8,614 bases of DNA. It comes from Gammaproteobacteria bacterium. GTDB lineage: Bacteria; Pseudomonadota; Gammaproteobacteria; Pseudomonadales; Azotimanducaceae_A. Below, piece by piece: positions 6,423-8,614 of the stretch (its first letter is position 1; every line of letters starts with the position of its first letter). A program made the translations under genes and the position numbers. The notes beneath the pieces were generated by a model. The model had not been told where the DNA came from and searched no databases. It saw only the letters and a program-made list of their open reading frames with translations. The stretch spans positions 1 to 8,614 of the forward strand of contig JAPOON010000700.1 of NCBI GenBank assembly GCA_026713405.1, read 5' to 3'.

Positions 6423-7001
6423 ATGTCCAGCACAACAATAGAAGAAATAGCGAACCCTGCCGAAGCCGCCCTCATGGCCCGGATCGTGCGGTATTTCCAC
6501 GGCGCCATCCGTTCCCTGCCGAATCGCGAGCGAGCGAAAGCACTCTCGGCGCCGGACGACTTCTGGACGTTGCTGGAGACTCTGGCTCTCCTTCCAGTCA
6601 AGGAATCCCCCGAACTCCGCGTTCGCATGCGGGGCGCCATCGCACGGCGGGAGTTGCTCGAGCAGGACGGCGGCGTGCTCAGCCCCTCCAACGTCGGCGA
6701 GTTGCTGGGAATCAGCCGCCAGGCCGTGGGGCTGCGCCGAAACGCGGGGAAGTTGCTGGGGGTGGCGGGCAACCGCGGGTATGTCTACCCGGCATGGCAG
6801 TTCGAAGGCAACGACGTGCTGAGTGGCTTCGTCGAGGTTCTGGAGTTACTCCGCGACGACGACCCCTGGACGCAGTTTCTTTTCTTCCTCAGCCACGATG
6901 ATGCAATCGGCGGCAAACGGCCGATCGACCTACTTCGTGCGGGCAAAACAGACCAGGTTGGCCGGGCAGCTCGCATGCACGGCGAGCACGGCGCGGTGTA
7001 A
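6423..7001 (+). CDS. Xre/MbcA/ParS-type antitoxin of a RES toxin pair
   Basis: A 192-aa antitoxin. A helical N-terminal part (about 10-75) is followed by a helix-turn-helix-like block, LSPSNVGELLGISRQAVGLR (about 86-105). A conserved YVYPAWQF element (about 120-127) follows. The C-terminal toxin-binding domain of the DUF2384 type (about 130-185) contains DDPWTQFLFFLSHDDAIGGK and PIDLLRAGKTDQV. In known pairs the antitoxin caps the RES active site and, with the toxin, represses the promoter. The toxin starts 8 bases after this stop, so the two are co-transcribed. ATG 6423 is chosen; an in-frame GTG at 6399 would add eight residues. No strong ribosome site precedes either. The product matches the family at full length, with no sign of decay. 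Confidence 0.88.
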   Translation: MSSTTIEEIANPAEAALMARIVRYFHGAIRSLPNRERAKALSAPDDFWTLLETLALLPVKESPELRVRMRGAIARRELLEQDGGVLSPSNVGELLGISRQAVGLRRNAGKLLGVAGNRGYVYPAWQFEGNDVLSGFVEVLELLRDDDPWTQFLFFLSHDDAIGGKRPIDLLRAGKTDQVGRAARMHGEHGAV

Positions 7002-7009
7002 CACCGGGA

Positions 7010-7606
7010 ATGGCTCGGCTGCGGCGCCACGCCCGCCCGACCCGGAGTCTATTCGACGCACCGCTGGCCACAACCCGGGTGGCCAGGCAGCATTCATGGG
7101 TGCGGCTGCACCGGGCCGGCTACAGTCCCTTGTACTTTGGATCCTCCGGCGAGAATCGATTCGATACGCCCGGGTCCGGCACCTTGTATCTGGCTCGAAA
7201 GATCGAAGGTTCATTCGTCGAGGTGTTCTGCCGCACACCTCACCGGGGAACATCGCGCATTACTGAAGCACACCTCAAGCAGTACCGCGTCGCCGAGTTT
7301 CGATCTTCGCGAGGGCTGAGGCTGGTTGATCTTGCCGGCAAAGGCCTCGTCAAGATGGGGCTGGACGCGCGTCTGGCCACCGGCAGCTACAAATTGGCCC
7401 AGGAGTGGGCGCGAGCATTTCAGGAACACCCGGATCAGCCGGACGGCATTCTGTACCGCTCCCGGCACGACCCGAAGCAACGGCTCGCAGCGATTTTCGA
7501 GCGGGCGCAGCCAGTTCTTGAATTGAACCAGTGCGGCACGCTACGGGACTATCTGGGGGACGACTTCTACGTGCTGCTGGATCGATACCAGGTTGCGCTG
7601 TTGTGA
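7010..7606 (+). CDS. RES-domain toxin (predicted NAD+-degrading or ADP-ribosylating)
   Basis: A 198-aa RES-domain protein, the toxin partner of the preceding antitoxin. RES toxins characterised to date consume NAD+ (MbcT by phosphorolysis, others as NADases) or ADP-ribosylate a target (ParT). Sequence landmarks are RLHRAGYSPLYFG at 32-44, then RFDTP with Arg50, TLYLAR with Tyr60, and SFVEVF with Glu71. The Arg-Tyr-Glu spacing of 10 and 11 residues is the pattern of the RES active site. The C-terminal ILYRSRHDP supplies Ser151, completing the Arg-Glu-Ser set. All expected catalytic residues are present, so it is predicted active. The N-terminal 30 residues (Arg-rich) precede the domain and are not conserved as far as I can tell. 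ATG 7010 is eight bases after the antitoxin stop with a poor ribosome site, suggesting translational coupling and lower toxin yield. Confidence 0.88.
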   Translation: MARLRRHARPTRSLFDAPLATTRVARQHSWVRLHRAGYSPLYFGSSGENRFDTPGSGTLYLARKIEGSFVEVFCRTPHRGTSRITEAHLKQYRVAEFRSSRGLRLVDLAGKGLVKMGLDARLATGSYKLAQEWARAFQEHPDQPDGILYRSRHDPKQRLAAIFERAQPVLELNQCGTLRDYLGDDFYVLLDRYQVALL

Positions 7607-7708
7607 TCGGTTCCCCCATCCGCTAGACGCGGCATTGACGCACAGGCCAGATACAAAACATCAATCGTTGCATTATCCTCCTCATCCCCTCACGCAAACG
7701 GAACCGCC

Positions 7709-8110
7709 ATGTCCATCACCGGCCAATGCCTCTGCGGCGCAATCAAGTACGAAATCGCAAACGCACCAGCGACGACCGGCATCTGCCACTGCAAGAACTG
7801 TCAACGGCAGGCCGGGTCGGCCTATTCGACTCTCGCTGCTGTACCAACGGCGGAGCTTTCCATCACCGGCACGCCGAAACGGTACGAAGACACCGACACC
7901 ACCAGCGGCAACCCGGTGCAGCGCTATTTCTGCGGCAATTGCGGCTCGCCGATCTATTCGGCCCTACCGGCGCCACCGGATACGGGCTTTCTGAAGACGG
8001 GCACCCTGGACGACACCACCACATTCAAGCCGATGTTCCAGGCCTGGTGTGATAGCAAGCAGAACTGGGTGACGCTGGAAGAAGGCGTACCCGCCATCGC
8101 CACGCAATAG
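7709..8110 (+). CDS. GFA/CENP-V family zinc-fold protein
   Basis: A 133-aa protein of the GFA (glutathione-dependent formaldehyde-activating)/CENP-V fold, full length for the family. The zinc-binding cysteines follow the family pattern: Cys7-x-Cys9, Cys26-x-Cys28-x2-Cys31 (context CHCKNCQRQAGS), and Cys75-x2-Cys78 (context YFCGNCGSPIYS). The founder, Gfa of Paracoccus, was reported to join formaldehyde and glutathione. Most members are not tested and that activity should not be assumed. No formaldehyde dehydrogenase or other C1 gene is nearby, which weakens a formaldehyde role. It lies 102 bases after the RES gene. TTGACG at 7635-7640 could be a -35 box, but no good -10 follows, so its promoter is unresolved. 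Cytoplasmic, no signal peptide. Confidence 0.9.
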   Translation: MSITGQCLCGAIKYEIANAPATTGICHCKNCQRQAGSAYSTLAAVPTAELSITGTPKRYEDTDTTSGNPVQRYFCGNCGSPIYSALPAPPDTGFLKTGTLDDTTTFKPMFQAWCDSKQNWVTLEEGVPAIATQ

Positions 8111-8116
8111 TCAAAC

Positions 8117-8188
8117 GGGGAGAGCGCTGTTACCCACGAACACCCCCTTGCCCCCGACGCTCCACTAAAGGGCGTTACCCCTCTCCCC
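8117..8188. repeat. widely spaced inverted repeat GGGGAGAG / CTCTCCCC
   Basis: A perfect 8-bp inverted repeat (8117-8124 and 8181-8188) brackets the first 70 bases of the gap between the GFA gene and the cytochrome. Inside it is a smaller hairpin at 8157-8175 (ACGCTC/GGGCGT, loop CACTAAA). The motif GTTACCC occurs next to each half. No T-run follows. It may form an extended stem-loop or bind a regulator; no function can be assigned. Confidence 0.3.
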
Positions 8189-8273
8189 AATGAAACGCCA
8201 TGGTGAACGGGCAAGCGCGCCTATCCGTCACGAGTTTCGGCCGGCGCACCGAAGACCGCCTGGCGCCGCGATC

Positions 8274-8614
8274 GTGAGCCAGGTCGCTTTGAAAATTCTT
8301 GTATGCGGGCTACTGTCGAGCGCTGTCGCCGTGCCCGTCGCGGCCGACAATGAGACCACGCACCGCTCCAGCACGGAGCATCCACCTGCCCAGGGCACTG
8401 CCATGCCGGCCACCGTCAACCACCCGGCCCTCGATCTCCCCCTTACCGCCGGGCAAGCCGTTGTCGCCCGACAAGACGTTGCCGCCGGGCAAGACATTGC
8501 GGCAGCACAGGGCGCGAGAATCTTCTACGATCGATGCGCCGAGTGCCACAGTTCCGCCGTAATTGAACCGGGGGTCGCCGGATTGGCCAAACTCACCGCG
8601 GATGTCATCTATCG
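8274..8614 (+). CDS. exported c-type cytochrome, 3' end outside window
   Basis: Start of a periplasmic haem protein that runs off the window. From GTG 8274 it reads a signal peptide (MSQVALKILVCGLLSSAVAV, then PVAA) with probable cleavage before Asp-Asn. A Pro/Thr-rich linker and three and a half copies of a hexapeptide follow. Then comes a cytochrome c class I motif, with Cys88-Ala-Glu-Cys91-His92 in the context ARIFYDRCAECHSS. The following stretch AGLAKLTADVIYR resembles the haem domain that many proteobacteria fuse to PQQ-type beta-propeller dehydrogenases, so the complete gene could be either a small cytochrome or such a fusion. The missing methionine axial ligand lies beyond the window. 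An in-frame ATG at 8190 would add 28 mostly basic residues before the signal peptide; it cannot be excluded, as neither start has a clear ribosome site. Confidence 0.75.
   Translation, partial: MSQVALKILVCGLLSSAVAVPVAADNETTHRSSTEHPPAQGTAMPATVNHPALDLPLTAGQAVVARQDVAAGQDIAAAQGARIFYDRCAECHSSAVIEPGVAGLAKLTADVIY
8448..8516 (+). repeat. 18-bp tandem repeat encoding a hexapeptide linker
   Basis: Three 18-base units (8448-8465, 8466-8483, 8484-8501) share the pattern GCCGGGCAAGACRTTGCC. They are followed by a decayed partial unit (8502-8516). They keep frame and encode A-G-Q-A-V-V, A-R-Q-D-V-A, A-G-Q-D-I-A and A-A-Q-G-A, between the signal peptide and the CxxCH haem site of the cytochrome. Confidence 0.75.

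Noticed and set aside
7607..7708. Promoter for the GFA gene
   Set aside because: TTGACG at 7635-7640 is a fair -35 box, but no acceptable -10 box occurs 16-18 bases downstream, so it was not listed as a feature.
8299..8562. 87-codon plus-strand frame and matching minus-strand frames near the window end
   Set aside because: These overlap the cytochrome frame, which has a signal peptide and CxxCH. Their Pro/Ser/Arg-rich translations are shadows in other frames, helped by the tandem repeat.
1..8614. A CRISPR array, phage module or multi-gene defence system
   Set aside because: No regularly spaced repeats, integrase, transposase or phage structural genes were seen. The only defence-like modules are the toxin-antitoxin genes and the XRE-ImmA regulator, all of known family types.

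Overview
The window is GC-rich DNA, very probably from a Gram-negative proteobacterium. The support is Sec signal peptides on an alpha/beta hydrolase, a TPR protein and a CxxCH cytochrome, together with family types that are common in environmental Proteobacteria (DUF2855, GFA, RES-Xre, DUF433/DUF5615). I cannot name a species. No rRNA, tRNA, CRISPR array, insertion sequence or phage structural gene was seen, and no gene-free stretch exceeds 300 bases.

Layout. 15-1316 (+) is an XRE helix-turn-helix/ImmA-IrrE metallopeptidase regulator whose 5' end lies outside the window. It converges on 1418-2332 (-), a secreted epoxide-hydrolase-like alpha/beta hydrolase. Upstream of that on the same strand is 2515-3627 (-), a DUF2855 protein of the medium-chain dehydrogenase/reductase type. 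Directly upstream, and in frame with it, is the N-terminal third of a DUF5615 PIN-like toxin (about 3661-3783), then its complete DUF433 antitoxin (3804-4394). The antitoxin has a good sigma-70 promoter and a palindrome that could be its own operator. Divergent from it is 4652-6274 (+), a large exported TPR protein with conserved-looking Cys and His clusters. Next is a complete Xre/ParS-type antitoxin plus RES toxin pair (6423-7606, +), a GFA/CENP-V zinc-fold protein (7709-8110, +), and the 5' part of an exported c-type cytochrome (8274 to the window end, +) with an 18-bp tandem repeat between signal peptide and haem motif.

How it fits together. The window reads as accessory or flexible chromosome. 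One intact toxin-antitoxin pair, one decayed pair with an orphaned antitoxin, and one stand-alone XRE-ImmA regulator are interleaved with single-gene metabolic functions. The most informative spot is the junction at about 3628-3665. There a truncated toxin frame runs without a stop into DUF2855, so DUF2855 may now be transcribed from the toxin-antitoxin promoter. I did not find a clearly new multi-gene system. The best candidates for something undescribed are that junction, the TPR protein's His/Cys pattern with its mid-gene change in base skew, and the hexapeptide-repeat linker of the cytochrome.
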